DNA of 64,000 bases from Thermoplasmatales archaeon (GCA_012520845.1 JAAYNL010000003.1:62001-126000), one strand, 5' to 3'. Positions 1 to 8,861 are shown, counted from the stretch's first letter. The notes: generated from the sequence alone by a model not told the origin. Numbers and translations are program-made.

Positions 1-435
1 CACGTTGTGATGGGACTTGACGCTGCCCGACTCGATCACATCCGGGGCGATGGTCCCCTGCACCAGGAACCCTGCGCCGAACCCCTTGGCCTCCCTCTCG
101 AAGACCCTGATGAACAGCTCGCCGATGATCTTCCTCTTCGCCTCCGGGTCCTCGACCCCGGACAGGGCCTTGAAGAATTCCGCCGACGCGTCGATTATTC
201 TGTGGTTCAGGCCGGCATCCCCCATCATGCCGCGGACCTCGTCCGTCTCCCCCTTCCTCATCAAGCCGGTGTCGACGTACACGGCGAGCAGGTTGTCTCC
301 GAGGGCCCTGCTGGCGATGGCGGCGGATACCATGCTGTCCACGCCGCCGGAGCATGCGATTATCGCTTTGGCGTCGCCGACGGTTTCCCTCATCTCGGCG
401 ATCTTCCCGTCTGAGAACGATACGGGATCGAACAT
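1..435 (-). CDS. guaAB: GMP synthase (glutamine-hydrolysing) subunit B, ATP pyrophosphatase domain, 3' part missing
   Basis: This subunit adenylates XMP and transfers ammonia to make GMP in purine synthesis. Archaea usually split GMP synthase into a separate amidotransferase and this ATPase subunit, and the protein here starts directly with the ATPase part. About 145 N-terminal residues are visible before the window edge. The PP-loop motif SGGVDSM lies near residue 29, and family-typical segments such as [11 protein letters not shown] and [15 protein letters not shown] follow. The ATG is one base after the purE stop codon, so the two purine genes form one operon on this strand. The gene is cut by the window and is not itself truncated. 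Confidence 0.93.
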   Translation of the reverse strand, partial: MFDPVSFSDGKIAEMRETVGDAKAIIACSGGVDSMVSAAIASRALGDNLLAVYVDTGLMRKGETDEVRGMMGDAGLNHRIIDASAEFFKALSGVEDPEAKRKIIGELFIRVFEREAKGFGAGFLVQGTIAPDVIESGSVKSHHNV

Positions 436-436
436 C

Positions 437-901
437 TCACTCAATCCCCTTGGAATCCTCCAACACCCTGGATTCCATCCCTTCCCTGTGTGCCCTGAGT
501 TTTTTCGTAATGTCTGGGTCTTTCACTGCGAGAATCTGCGCCGCGAGTATCGCGGCGTTGTCCCCCCTGTCGAGACCCACGGCGGCGACGGGTATCCCCG
601 GGGGCATCTGCACCACGGACAGGACGGCGTCCATGCTGATCTTCCCGGAAACCGGGACGCCTATTACGGGTTTCAGCGTGAACGACGCCACGACACCCGG
701 GAGAGCGGCGGAAAGGCCGGCGATGGCGATGAAAACGTCCGCGTCGGATCCCTTTACCAGGCTCTCGACCCTGGCGGGGGTCCTGTGGGCCGACGCGACG
801 AAGACGTCGGACGCTATCCCGAACTCCTTCAACAGACCGATTGCCTTTTCGGCGACTGGCATATCGCTCTTGCTGCCCATGACGACGGTGACCTTTGCCA
901 T
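437..901 (-). CDS. purE: N5-carboxyaminoimidazole ribonucleotide mutase / AIR carboxylase, PurE
   Basis: PurE makes CAIR in purine biosynthesis. The 154-residue product begins [15 protein letters not shown], which carries the phosphate-binding GSKSD loop. ASAHRTP follows near residue 40 and an LPGVVASFT stretch further on, all typical of PurE. The ATG at 901 is preferred over upstream in-frame codons because a TATA-like box (926-932 on the plus strand) sits 28 bases before it, giving a leaderless or nearly leaderless message. guaAB follows with a one-base gap. No purK is adjacent, so whether it acts as a class I mutase or a class II carboxylase cannot be told from the context. Confidence 0.95.
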   Translation of the reverse strand: MAKVTVVMGSKSDMPVAEKAIGLLKEFGIASDVFVASAHRTPARVESLVKGSDADVFIAIAGLSAALPGVVASFTLKPVIGVPVSGKISMDAVLSVVQMPPGIPVAAVGLDRGDNAAILAAQILAVKDPDITKKLRAHREGMESRVLEDSKGIE

Positions 902-925
902 TGCTCGTAGAACCTGCCATATCCG

Positions 926-932
926 ATATAAA
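926..932 (-). promoter_or_regulatory. TATA box for purE-guaAB
   Basis: On the minus strand this reads TTTATAT. Its centre is 28 bases from the purE ATG, which fits an archaeal TATA element driving a leaderless transcript. Assignment is by spacing only. Confidence 0.45.
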
Positions 933-990
933 CCCACCGAGCCCGGGGCCGGGGCCGGCGGTCGCGCCCCGGGTTTGCCTTAAAGTAAAG

Positions 991-998
991 TTATATAA
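991..998 (+). promoter_or_regulatory. Palindromic TATA box TTATATAA
   Basis: A perfect TTATATAA lies 75-82 bases before the ATG at 1073. The predicted transcript start near 1020 leaves a leader of about 50 bases containing the AAAGGAG Shine-Dalgarno sequence of the next gene. Confidence 0.5.
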
Positions 999-1072
999 CG
1001 GTTGTTGTTAATCCCATTGCAGGTTTTCGGTTGGGATGCACCCGACTGGAGCAAAAAAAGGAGAAACGGAAA

Positions 1073-1375
1073 ATGGATTGGATGTCAGTATTGACAGTGA
1101 TGGTCTTCGTTTTCGCGCTCGTCATCCTACTGGCCGGTGTCTTCACCGCCTACTTTGGCAGCGGGAAAAGCAGGACGGTCGGCATCGTTCTCCTCCTCGT
1201 CGGATTGGTCGTGGGTTTCCTCTGGGCATATCTGATTGGGTGGAGCGGCATAGAGCCTTTCGCGTCGGTCAACGGGTGGGACGTCGTCTACGACGCCGCC
1301 ATCAACCTGATTGCGGCACTCGTCGGTGCGCTCATCGCGGTCGGCATATTCCTCGTGGCCGTCATGAAAAGCTGA
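1073..1375 (+). CDS. Small three-TM membrane protein, unrecognised
   Basis: I do not recognise this 100-residue protein. It has three strongly hydrophobic segments: residues about 5-28, 34-55 and 72-97. Short polar linkers separate them (SGKSR; IEPFASVNGWD), and it ends in a lone Lys-Ser. There is no signal-peptide cleavage pattern and no catalytic motif. The start is set by an AAAGGAG ribosome site at 1057-1063, about nine bases before the ATG. The gene stands alone: a divergent purE promoter lies upstream and a GNRA hairpin with its own downstream promoter follows. A small integral membrane protein is all that can be said. Confidence 0.7.
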   Translation: MDWMSVLTVMVFVFALVILLAGVFTAYFGSGKSRTVGIVLLLVGLVVGFLWAYLIGWSGIEPFASVNGWDVVYDAAINLIAALVGALIAVGIFLVAVMKS

Positions 1376-1382
1376 ACCCCAG

Positions 1383-1396
1383 GGGGCGCGAGCCCC
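1383..1396. terminator. GNRA-loop hairpin after the three-TM gene
   Basis: GGGGC-GCGA-GCCCC forms a 5-bp stem with a GNRA tetraloop ten bases past the stop codon. An A-rich stretch, not a T-run, follows. It may act as a 3'-end processing or stability element. Confidence 0.35.
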
Positions 1397-1437
1397 TTAA
1401 GGGTTTGGCGGTAAACCATTTAAAAAAAACCCTAACA

Positions 1438-1447
1438 TTTTAATATA
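1438..1447 (+). promoter_or_regulatory. TATA box for gar1-tfb
   Basis: TTTTAATATA sits about 55 bases before the gar1 ATG. The predicted transcript start is near 1468. The leader would begin with an inverted repeat GGACC-AC-GGTCC at 1471-1482. Confidence 0.5.
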
Positions 1448-1497
1448 GGGTATGTTTTGGCTTTCCCAGAGGACCACGGTCCAAAAGTAGGGTTTTT

Positions 1498-1752
1498 ATG
1501 GATTTTTTGGGAAACGTCACACTTGCGCCCGGGGATGGCACCGTCCTTGCTATCGGTTCCGTCGCCCCGGAGATCGGGGATGCCGTGTACGATTCCAAAA
1601 AGAAGAAAATCGGTTCCGTGAGGAGGGTTTTCGGGCCCGTCGACTCCCCCTACGTCAGCGTCAAGCTGAGCGGGAAAACGTCTCCGGGAGACGGGAAACT
1701 CTACTACGCCAAGGAGGGCAAACATGGCATCAAAAGAAAAACACGAGATTGA
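1498..1752 (+). CDS. gar1: H/ACA RNP protein Gar1-like
   Basis: Gar1 is a core protein of the H/ACA ribonucleoprotein that makes pseudouridine in rRNA with Cbf5, Nop10 and L7Ae. The 84-residue product has the small beta-barrel pattern of the family: G(x)[11 protein letters not shown], then [20 protein letters not shown], then a lysine-rich tail ([10 protein letters not shown]). Its last 29 bases overlap the start of tfb, giving a gar1-tfb pair that is common in euryarchaea. The overlap places the two under one promoter (1438-1447). Confidence 0.85.
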   Translation: MDFLGNVTLAPGDGTVLAIGSVAPEIGDAVYDSKKKKIGSVRRVFGPVDSPYVSVKLSGKTSPGDGKLYYAKEGKHGIKRKTRD

Positions 1753-2659
1753 GGAGGTCGAGGTCTGCACCGAATGCGGCAGCAGCCACCTGGTCAGGGA
1801 CTACGAGAGAGGGGAACTGCTTTGCGAGGACTGCGGCCTCGTGCTGGATGACCATTTCATCGACCAGGGGCCCGAATGGAGGGCATTCGACGTGGAGCAG
1901 GGCGAGAAGAGGGCGCGTACCGGCGCCCCGATGACATTGACCATCCACGACAAGGGCCTTTCGACGGAGATTTCGTGGAAAAACAAGGACAGCTACGGTA
2001 AGAGCATCCCCACCCGCAACAGGGCCCAGCTCTACAGGCTCAGGAAATGGCAGAGGAGGATCCGCGTCTCCAATGCGACGGAGAGGAACCTCGCCTTCGC
2101 CCTGTCGGAACTCGACAGGATGGCCTCTTCCATGGGGCTCCCGAGAAACGTTAGGGAGGCCGCCGCCATGATATACAGGAAGGCGGTCAACAAGAACCTA
2201 ATCAGGGGAAGATCCATAGAGGACGTCGTCGCCGCCTCCCTTTACGCCGCCTGCAGGCAGTGCGGCGTACCGAGGACCCTGGACGAGGTCGCCGCCTCCA
2301 GCCGCGTCGGCAGGAAGGAAATCGGCCGCACCTACAGGTTCATGACCCGCGAGCTCAAGCTGAAGCTCCTGCCCACGAAGCCCCAGGACTACGTCCAGAG
2401 GTTCTGCTCCGAGCTCAAACTCAGTGGCGAGGTCCAGTCCAAGGCCGCCGACATCCTCAAGGACGCCTCCGATAAGGAGCTGACCTCCGGGCGCGGCCCG
2501 ACGGGCGTCGCCGCCGCGGCGATATACATCTCCTCGATCCTGTGCAACGAGCGCAGGACCCAGAGGGAGGTCGCGGACGTGGCGGGCGTCACCGAGGTGA
2601 CCATCAGAAACAGATATAAGGAGCTCACCGACAAGTTGGGCATCGACATCCAGCTTTGA
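1724..2659 (+). CDS. tfb: Transcription initiation factor IIB (TFB)
   Basis: TFB bridges TBP on the TATA box and RNA polymerase and is required for archaeal initiation. The 311-residue protein has an N-terminal zinc ribbon (Cys15, 18, 34, 37) and a B-reader/linker region containing [10 protein letters not shown]. Two cyclin-like repeats follow, each with the AASLYAACR or [10 protein letters not shown] type of core helix. The C-terminal repeat ends in a recognition helix ([12 protein letters not shown]) that contacts the BRE. The length is normal for the family. A GGAGGG site precedes the ATG, which lies inside the 3' end of gar1. Only one tfb copy is in the window; other copies elsewhere cannot be excluded. 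Confidence 0.97.
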   Translation: MASKEKHEIEEVEVCTECGSSHLVRDYERGELLCEDCGLVLDDHFIDQGPEWRAFDVEQGEKRARTGAPMTLTIHDKGLSTEISWKNKDSYGKSIPTRNRAQLYRLRKWQRRIRVSNATERNLAFALSELDRMASSMGLPRNVREAAAMIYRKAVNKNLIRGRSIEDVVAASLYAACRQCGVPRTLDEVAASSRVGRKEIGRTYRFMTRELKLKLLPTKPQDYVQRFCSELKLSGEVQSKAADILKDASDKELTSGRGPTGVAAAAIYISSILCNERRTQREVADVAGVTEVTIRNRYKELTDKLGIDIQL

Positions 2660-2671
2660 TCCGTTCCCGAC

Positions 2672-2691
2672 GCCGGGGCGAAAGCCCCGGC
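2672..2691. terminator. 8-bp hairpin with GAAA tetraloop after tfb
   Basis: GCCGGGGC-GAAA-GCCCCGGC is a perfect 8-bp stem closed by a GNRA loop, 13 bases after the tfb stop. No T-run follows. It lies directly before the presumed ATG (2700) of the flippase, so it could also affect translation of that gene. Confidence 0.5.
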
Positions 2692-2776
2692 CGACCCCCA
2701 TGGGCGTGATCCGACGCTAGTCCACAAATACGTCCTCAACGCCGGCGCCAACGTCCTCTCAGCGATACTGACCTTC

Positions 2777-4213
2777 GTGTCGCTGTTGTTCATGACGCGC
2801 TACGTCGGCGAGCAGTACGGCGTGATGATGTGGGGCTGGGGGATCGTTTCGGCCTTCGCCGCCGTCAACGACCTCGGCGTCGGTTCCGCCCACATAAAGT
2901 ACCTGTCGGAGGGAAACGACCAGAACGCCTGTTTCTCGACCCATCTCCTCCTGAAGCTTTGCCTCGTGGGCGTGATGTCCGCCCTCACCGTCGCATCCCT
3001 TCTGGTAGGATCGAAATCCGGCGGCATGGACGCCGAAACCTCCACGATAATCGTCGTGTTCCTCCTCTATTTCGTGGTGTTGAGCGTCCAGAACGCCATA
3101 ATGCAAACGTTCACCGGCAGGTTGGAAAACGGCAAGGTGTCGATAATAACCCTGTCCGAATATACGGTCAGGACCGTCCTGCTGATATGTTTCGCCCTCG
3201 CCGGCGCGTCCGCCATACAGCTTTCCCTTGCGTACACCGTGGGGGGAATCGTGTCTCTCGCGGTCTCCATCCTCCTTCTGAAAATGATCAAGGTACGCCT
3301 GGTCAGGCCGGCGTATATCAGGATGTACCTCAGGTTCGCCGCGCCACTCGCCGTTTCCATCGCCCTGGTCTCTTTCGTCAACAGTTTCGACAAGGTGATC
3401 GTCGGGGCGTTCCACGGAACCATGGAAGTTGCGTACTACGCCGCCATCTCTGGGATAGTCTGGGGCTTCTCGATGCTAAGCAATTCGCTCAACGCCGTGA
3501 TGCTCCCGCACCTGGCCAGGTACGATTTCGACGAGGACCGGGCGCCCGTCAGAAACCTCCTCTGGAGGACGGAGAAATATCTTTTTATGCTTCTTCTCCC
3601 CATCATCGCCATGTTCCTGGCCGTGGGCCCCCAAATCTGTTCCGTGCTTTTCGGCGCGACGTTCGAGCCCTCCGGGAAAATGCTGGCGGGGATGGCGGGC
3701 GTCGTGTGCTTCTACGCCTACGTGGGCCTTGGGGCGCAGGTACTCTATTCCACCAACAAGGGCGCCGTGTATTCAAAAACGACCATCGTGTCGATGCTTT
3801 TCACGCTCTGTCTCTTTTTCATACTCGTGCCCGACGAACTGTTCGGGGTTGCGTTGGCAGGCCTGGGAGGCGTGGGCGCCGCCGTCGCCATGAGCGCGGG
3901 ATACACCGTCCAGGCGGTGTTGGTTTCCTTCGCGGTCAAAGGCATTACCCACTCCCCCCCGTACCCGCGCCTTTGGAGGCACGTCGCGGCTTTTCTCGTG
4001 GCGGTCGCCGCCCTCACGCTGCTCACGCGGCATTTCGACGCCGGCGATTTCATCCTCCTGGTGGTCGGCGGGTTCCTGTGCCTCGGGGCGTACTTTGCCA
4101 CCCTGGCACTACTGGGCGAATTCGGTAAGGAGGACGTGCGCTTCTTCAAAAATGCCCTGAACGCCAAAAGCCTATATGGGTCGCTCAGCGACGAATTCGG
4201 TGGGGACAGATGA
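2777..4213 (+). CDS. Polysaccharide flippase (MVF/Wzx-like), possible frameshift at the 5' end
   Basis: This is a 12-14-helix transporter of the MOP superfamily, of the kind that flips lipid-linked sugars across the membrane. From the GTG at 2777 it has 478 residues, with alternating hydrophobic helices along the whole length and charged loops such as RLENGKVS and RYDFDEDRAP. The 3' end overlaps the next glycosyltransferase by ATGA, which supports a role in surface glycan or protein glycosylation. The 5' end is odd. The reading frame stays family-like upstream of 2777 (DPTLVHKYVLNAGANVLSAI) but has no start codon there. An ATG at 2700 would give MGV and then join this frame if one base were present near 2709. 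The gene may therefore be frameshifted, or start internally at GTG 2777. Confidence 0.85.
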   Translation: MSLLFMTRYVGEQYGVMMWGWGIVSAFAAVNDLGVGSAHIKYLSEGNDQNACFSTHLLLKLCLVGVMSALTVASLLVGSKSGGMDAETSTIIVVFLLYFVVLSVQNAIMQTFTGRLENGKVSIITLSEYTVRTVLLICFALAGASAIQLSLAYTVGGIVSLAVSILLLKMIKVRLVRPAYIRMYLRFAAPLAVSIALVSFVNSFDKVIVGAFHGTMEVAYYAAISGIVWGFSMLSNSLNAVMLPHLARYDFDEDRAPVRNLLWRTEKYLFMLLLPIIAMFLAVGPQICSVLFGATFEPSGKMLAGMAGVVCFYAYVGLGAQVLYSTNKGAVYSKTTIVSMLFTLCLFFILVPDELFGVALAGLGGVGAAVAMSAGYTVQAVLVSFAVKGITHSPPYPRLWRHVAAFLVAVAALTLLTRHFDAGDFILLVVGGFLCLGAYFATLALLGEFGKEDVRFFKNALNAKSLYGSLSDEFGGDR

Positions 4214-5328
4214 ACGGCGACGACGCGGGTTGGCAAAAGATTCGGGCCGCGCTGCCCATCGACGGCGTCACACTCCTGCGAAGACCCGACGACGGTAAAA
4301 AAACGAGTCTGGTTAGATACGGGGACGAGTTGGAATCCACCCTGGAGGGTTTGGGCCTGACCGCGACCCCGGTGAGTCTTAGGATGGACGCCACGAAGGG
4401 TTTGTCAAGATTCGTCGCGGACGGGATGATAAAACCGTTCGTCGAACTCGTGCTGAGGCGGAAGGGGAGGAACCGCGTCGTCCATGCCGCGGACGAGATG
4501 GCCGGTTTCGCATTCCCGTGGTCGGAAAGCATCCGCGTCGTCACCGTCCATCACGTGATCACGCCAGGGGAGAGGGGCCCGTTGTACTATTCCATATGGA
4601 AACTCCTTTCCACCCTGGCGATCAGGCACGCCGATTCCATAATCACGGTTTCCGACGAAACCGCCGCCGACGTTCTCGCCGCTTTCAAAGTCGACCCGGA
4701 CAAAATTACCGTGATCCCCCACAGGACGGGGGCGGCCTTCCGCCCGACGGGCGCCAAAAAAACCCGCAGGGTCTGTTGCGTCGGTGAACTCGTGCCCAGA
4801 AAAAACATTTCCGATTCAATATTGGCCTTCAACGAATTCCTGTCTTTGGGGGGCGTGTCCGACTACACCATGGTCATCTGCGGCGAGGGCTCGGAAAAAA
4901 CGGCCCTTTCCAACCTCGTAAAAGATTTGGGGATTTCCGACAAAGTCTCTTTCGTTTCCGGATTGGACGACGACGAGATGGTCCAACTGCTCGAAACCTC
5001 GATGGCGTTTCTGGTTACGTCCCTCCACGAGGGTTTCGGCATGACCATCCTCGAAGCCCAATCCTGCGGCACGCCGACCCTGCACCTTTCCACCTCCAGG
5101 CTGCCCGCCGTCGCCTTCGGCGCCTCGATTCCGTGCGGGTCGGTCGCGGACATGGCGGAAAAGCTGCATGAACTCGTTACCGACGAGAACCTGTACGCGG
5201 AACAAGTCAGGAAATCCCTTGCCTACGCCGAAGGATTCAGAGAGGGGTTCGGCGAAAAGCTCCTTTCGGCATACCTCCTGGGCTCAAGGACACGGGCGGG
5301 AAACGGCGGGAGTCAGGACGGTTCGTAA
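4210..5328 (+). CDS. Glycosyltransferase, GT4-like
   Basis: A GT-B-fold retaining glycosyltransferase of 372 residues. The C-terminal half carries the donor-binding signature: CCVGELVPRKNIS near residue 200 (the G-x-L-x-x-RKN loop), then SLHEGFGMTILEAQSCGTP near residue 275, with the E-x7-E pair typical of GT4. The N-terminal half contains TVHHVITPGERGP, a probable acceptor loop. The ATG overlaps the flippase stop (ATGA), so the two are translationally coupled. Its 3' end overlaps by 16 bases the convergent glycosyltransferase at 5313. Substrate and product cannot be read from the sequence. Confidence 0.88.
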   Translation: MNGDDAGWQKIRAALPIDGVTLLRRPDDGKKTSLVRYGDELESTLEGLGLTATPVSLRMDATKGLSRFVADGMIKPFVELVLRRKGRNRVVHAADEMAGFAFPWSESIRVVTVHHVITPGERGPLYYSIWKLLSTLAIRHADSIITVSDETAADVLAAFKVDPDKITVIPHRTGAAFRPTGAKKTRRVCCVGELVPRKNISDSILAFNEFLSLGGVSDYTMVICGEGSEKTALSNLVKDLGISDKVSFVSGLDDDEMVQLLETSMAFLVTSLHEGFGMTILEAQSCGTPTLHLSTSRLPAVAFGASIPCGSVADMAEKLHELVTDENLYAEQVRKSLAYAEGFREGFGEKLLSAYLLGSRTRAGNGGSQDGS

Positions 5329-6356
5329 AGCCGAAGCAGTTTTTCCCTGAATCCGTTGTCCGCGGACGTGAATTCCAGACCGCGCTCGATTAGACGGCGG
5401 GCGTGGTCTGGGTCGTTCAGGATTTTGACGACCTCAGCCACCATTTCCGCCTCGTCGGCGCACGGCACCGCGGCTTCCGTTACCTCCGGGGGGATGTCCG
5501 CATCCCTAAAGAAAACGACCGGGGTGCCGCACGCCTGGGCCTCCAGAGTGGCTAGGCCGAGCCCCTCCTTGGAGGAGGTGTTGAGGACGGCGGCGCAGGT
5601 GTTGTAGAATTCCACCAGCCCTTCCAGCGGCAGGTCGGATTCGAAGGACACCCTGTCCGAGACCCCCAGGGAAGAGACGAGCTCCTTGAGTTCGTCAAGC
5701 AGCAGACCCTTCCCGACAATCCTGAGGACGCAGTCCCCGTTGCCCGGCGTTTTCAGGACCTCGCTGAACACCCTGATGGCGGCTTGGTGGTTTTTCCTGG
5801 CATTGAGCGTCCCCATCGAACCGAGGACCTTGCCCTTTTCCAATCCCAGGACCCTGAAGGCCGGGTCCTGCGGAAACGTCACGACCGTGACCTTTTCCGA
5901 AGGGATGCCGTATCTCCTTACGACGTCGTCCCTGGTTTTGGACGAAATAGCCAAAACGTGGTCCGCAAAACGCATCGAGATGGCGGAAGATATCCTCCAA
6001 AGGGTGTGCCACAGCCTACCGTTCCCCTCGTCTTTGTTTACCATGTGGTGTATGGAAACGATCCTCTTGGCCCTGACGAACGGGAAGAACACGCCAAGCA
6101 TCTCGTACGTGGCATGGTATACGTCCACCTTGCCCCTGCCTTGGAGCGTGCGTACCAACGGCCCGAAAAAACCCTCCTTCAACAGGTTTTTGAGCCCACG
6201 TGCCCCCGGGATACCGAACTCGATTGTCTCGATTTCCACGCCACTGGGTTCCAACACGTTCACCACGTTGAGATAGTGCCGTTCCAATCCCGTCGGGACC
6301 TTGGTCTCGTCGTGGGCGTATTTCAGAAGCTGGGCCTTTGTTTTCCTTTCCCTCAA
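5313..6356 (-). CDS. Glycosyltransferase, GT4-like
   Basis: A second GT-B glycosyltransferase of 347 residues, similar in plan to the one at 4210. It shows SIHHMVNKDEGN near residue 110, LGSMGTLNARKNHQ near residue 190 and TSSKEGLGLATLEAQACGTP near residue 265 with the donor-site E-x7-E. The chosen start is TTG 6356. It forms a TTGA overlap with the endA stop and has GAGGTGG eight bases before it on the minus strand; GTG 6368 is the alternative. The head-on arrangement of two related transferases beside a flippase suggests one glycan pathway, transcribed from both sides. Confidence 0.85.
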   Translation of the reverse strand: MRERKTKAQLLKYAHDETKVPTGLERHYLNVVNVLEPSGVEIETIEFGIPGARGLKNLLKEGFFGPLVRTLQGRGKVDVYHATYEMLGVFFPFVRAKRIVSIHHMVNKDEGNGRLWHTLWRISSAISMRFADHVLAISSKTRDDVVRRYGIPSEKVTVVTFPQDPAFRVLGLEKGKVLGSMGTLNARKNHQAAIRVFSEVLKTPGNGDCVLRIVGKGLLLDELKELVSSLGVSDRVSFESDLPLEGLVEFYNTCAAVLNTSSKEGLGLATLEAQACGTPVVFFRDADIPPEVTEAAVPCADEAEMVAEVVKILNDPDHARRLIERGLEFTSADNGFREKLLRLYEPS

Positions 6357-7390
6357 GGTCTGAACCACCTCAGTTCCAGATACCTTATCCCGTCGCCCAC
6401 GACGGCCATCAGGATTTCCTTCTTGACCCCGCCGGAAAGGCGGACCGTCCTCGACAATTCGGGCCATGCCACGGTGGCGCCGTCCCCGATGCAATGCACC
6501 AGGTATTTGGCGTGGCAGGTGTCCGGATGGCCCTCGTAGGCCCTGAAATGGGTGCCGTACTTGAACCCCGTTTTGGGGATCAGGCCCCTTGCCCTCAGGT
6601 CGGAGTACACGCGCATCCTCAACGGGAAATCCCCCTGGGTCGTCAACTCCACGGCCTCGATGTCCCCCAAGGACAGCGGCTTGCCGTCCGCGGAGCACAG
6701 TGCCAGCAAGCCGTTTCCGCACAGGTGGTGCGCCTCCATGGCCGACAGCTGCAGGATGCCCCCCAGGTCCTTGCCGTAGAACCCAGCGGAAACGTATTCC
6801 GCGGCCGCGGCCGCATCGAAGACGAATGCCCTGTCGCCCAGGAACACCCCCTCGGTATTTGTGTCTGGCACTATGCGGCAGTTCCCCTTGGGATCCCTCT
6901 CCAGGGACACGTAGTACGTGATGTCCCCCTCCTCGTCCGCCACCGCGTACAGGGTTTTCCTGTCCCCCCTCCGCCTCGGCGGGAAGAGCGACCCGATTTC
7001 CGCAACGGCCCTCTCGGAAACGGCTATCACGCCGTACACCGGTTCGGAGTCGCTCACCTGCCCGCCGCGCGGGTAGACCTTCATGTGGAAATCGCCGGAG
7101 GACGGCTTGACCACGAAGCCGCGTTGCCGCAGATCCCTGTAAACCAGGTATTTGGTGTCGAAATCCTCGATTTGCAGGGATGCGTGGGCCGAAAGATCGC
7201 CCAAACCGACCGGGGACCCGCCGCGGGTAACCTCGAGGCGCCCCGTCTCCAGCAGGAACGCGGCCTCGATCAGGTCGAGCTCGATGCCGCCGCCGGAAAC
7301 GGGGTAGCCGAAGTTGCCCCTGTTGTAGACCTGGCTGGCCTCCCTCTGGTCGTCCACGACGACGCTGTCTCCCGATAGGCGTCCCGACAC
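6353..7390 (-). CDS. endA: tRNA-splicing endonuclease EndA (two-repeat type)
   Basis: EndA cleaves introns from pre-tRNA at bulge-helix-bulge sites. The product is about 345 residues, twice the size of the homotetrameric enzyme, as in the fused-repeat homodimeric type of some euryarchaea. The N-terminal repeat (about 1-165) has degenerate catalytic positions. The C-terminal repeat keeps the triad: Tyr285 in GTHFRAY, His293 in CHAKYLVH, and Lys323/324 in GGVKKEIL. GTG 7390 is chosen because a TATA-like GATATATT (7409-7416) lies about 22 bases before it. TTG 7411 is an alternative that adds seven residues. The downstream glycosyltransferase overlaps its stop. Confidence 0.92.
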   Translation of the reverse strand: MSGRLSGDSVVVDDQREASQVYNRGNFGYPVSGGGIELDLIEAAFLLETGRLEVTRGGSPVGLGDLSAHASLQIEDFDTKYLVYRDLRQRGFVVKPSSGDFHMKVYPRGGQVSDSEPVYGVIAVSERAVAEIGSLFPPRRRGDRKTLYAVADEEGDITYYVSLERDPKGNCRIVPDTNTEGVFLGDRAFVFDAAAAAEYVSAGFYGKDLGGILQLSAMEAHHLCGNGLLALCSADGKPLSLGDIEAVELTTQGDFPLRMRVYSDLRARGLIPKTGFKYGTHFRAYEGHPDTCHAKYLVHCIGDGATVAWPELSRTVRLSGGVKKEILMAVVGDGIRYLELRWFRP

Positions 7391-7422
7391 GGGCGACCAT
7401 CGAGGTCCCAATATATCAGGTT

Positions 7423-8721
7423 TCAGAGTTTGCCGTCCATGTACTGCTGGTACCCGTAAAGGTCGATGAGGCCGTGGCCGGACAGGTTGAAGACTATGGT
7501 CTCCTCCCTCGACTCCCTCTTCGCCGCGAGGGCGCAGTCTATAGCGGCCTTGATGGCGTGGCAGGACTCCGGCGCGGGGATTATGCCCTCGGCGTTGGCG
7601 AACATCATGCCCGCCTCGAAGGTCTCCGTCTGGTCGTAGGCGACGGCTGAGCACATGCCGTGCCTGTACGCCTCCGACACCAGCGGGGACATGCCGTGGT
7701 ACCTCAGCCCACCGGCGTGTATGCCGCTTGGCATGAACTCGTGGCCCATGGTGTACATCATCATCATGGGCGTCATGCAGCCGGTGTCGCCGTAGTCGTA
7801 TCTTCTCTCGCCCTTGGTCAGGGACGGCGTCGCCGACGACTCGGCGGCGATGAATTGGCAGTCCCTGCCGTATTCCCTCATCATCGGGAAGCAGAAGCCG
7901 GCGAAGTTCGACCCGCCGCCGACGCAGGCTATCGCCTTGTCCGGGACTATGTCGGCGGCCTTCATCTGCTCTATAGTCTCCAGGCCGATCACGGTCTGGT
8001 GCAGCATCACGTGGTTCAGGACGCTCCCAAGGGCGTACTTCACCTTGGGGTTCCCGGCAGCCAGCTCGCACGCCTCCGATATGGCGATGCCCAAGGAGCC
8101 GTTGGTGTCCGGGTTTTCCGCCAGGACCCTCTTGCCGTATTCCGTCGCCTTGGACGGCGAGGAATGTACGTCGGCGCCGTAGATGCCCATGACGGTCTTC
8201 CTGTACGGTTTGGCCTCGTAGCTGTTCCTGACCATGAACACGGTGCACCCTAGGCCGAATATTTTGCACGCCAGGGCGAGGGCGGATCCCCATTGCCCGG
8301 CGCCCGTCTCCGTGGTGAGGGCCTCCATGCCGGCCTTGGCGTTGTAGTAGGCCTGGGCCAAGGCGGAATTGCCTTTGTGGCTGCCCAGGGGGCCGATGTC
8401 CTCCCTCTTGAAGAATATCTTGGCCGGCGTCCCCAACTCCCTTTCGAGATGGTACGCCCTCTGGAGGGGCGTCGGCCTGCAGAGGGTGACGTAGTTGTCC
8501 CGCACCTCTGCCGGGATGTCGACATGCCTTTCCAATGAGAATTCCTGTTTGATGATCTCCTTGCAGAACAGGGCCTCCATGTCCTCTTTACGGATGGGTT
8601 CCCTGGTCTTGGGGTTCAGCATCGGTTCCAGCGGCTCGGGGAGGTCCGCCGCGAAATTGTACCACTTCCTCGGTATCGATTCCGCCGGCATGTCTATCCT
8701 CGCGTCCTTCGGTGGGTTCAT
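7423..8721 (-). CDS. trpB2: Tryptophan synthase beta chain, TrpB2 type
   Basis: A fold-type II PLP enzyme that condenses indole with serine to give tryptophan. TrpB2 forms are longer than TrpB1 and lack the canonical interface with TrpA. The 432-residue protein begins with the TrpB2-type extension (IPRKWYNFAADLP). The PLP lysine is Lys116 in GPLGSHKGNSA, followed by TETGAGQWGSALA and the phosphate-binding GGGSNFAG. No trpA lies nearby, which fits a stand-alone TrpB2. A TATA-like element (AGTTAAAATAAG, around 8748) is about 26 bases before the ATG, suggesting a leaderless message. The endA promoter lies within or just past its 3' end. Confidence 0.93.
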   Translation of the reverse strand: MNPPKDARIDMPAESIPRKWYNFAADLPEPLEPMLNPKTREPIRKEDMEALFCKEIIKQEFSLERHVDIPAEVRDNYVTLCRPTPLQRAYHLERELGTPAKIFFKREDIGPLGSHKGNSALAQAYYNAKAGMEALTTETGAGQWGSALALACKIFGLGCTVFMVRNSYEAKPYRKTVMGIYGADVHSSPSKATEYGKRVLAENPDTNGSLGIAISEACELAAGNPKVKYALGSVLNHVMLHQTVIGLETIEQMKAADIVPDKAIACVGGGSNFAGFCFPMMREYGRDCQFIAAESSATPSLTKGERRYDYGDTGCMTPMMMMYTMGHEFMPSGIHAGGLRYHGMSPLVSEAYRHGMCSAVAYDQTETFEAGMMFANAEGIIPAPESCHAIKAAIDCALAAKRESREETIVFNLSGHGLIDLYGYQQYMDGKL

Positions 8722-8861
8722 GTCATGGGTTACCGGGCGTGCTTATTTTAACTTTATGTTCATTGATGTATAGTTTTGTTCATCATTGGGAATATCGGGC
8801 CACCGTGACCCGCATTGCGTCAAAGTTTTATCCTTACCGTATAATTCCCCGCAGGGATAGG

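Noticed and set aside
8771-8790. TGATGA on the minus strand near 8780 as a second C/D sRNA
   Set aside because: No D box (CTGA) follows at a usable distance.
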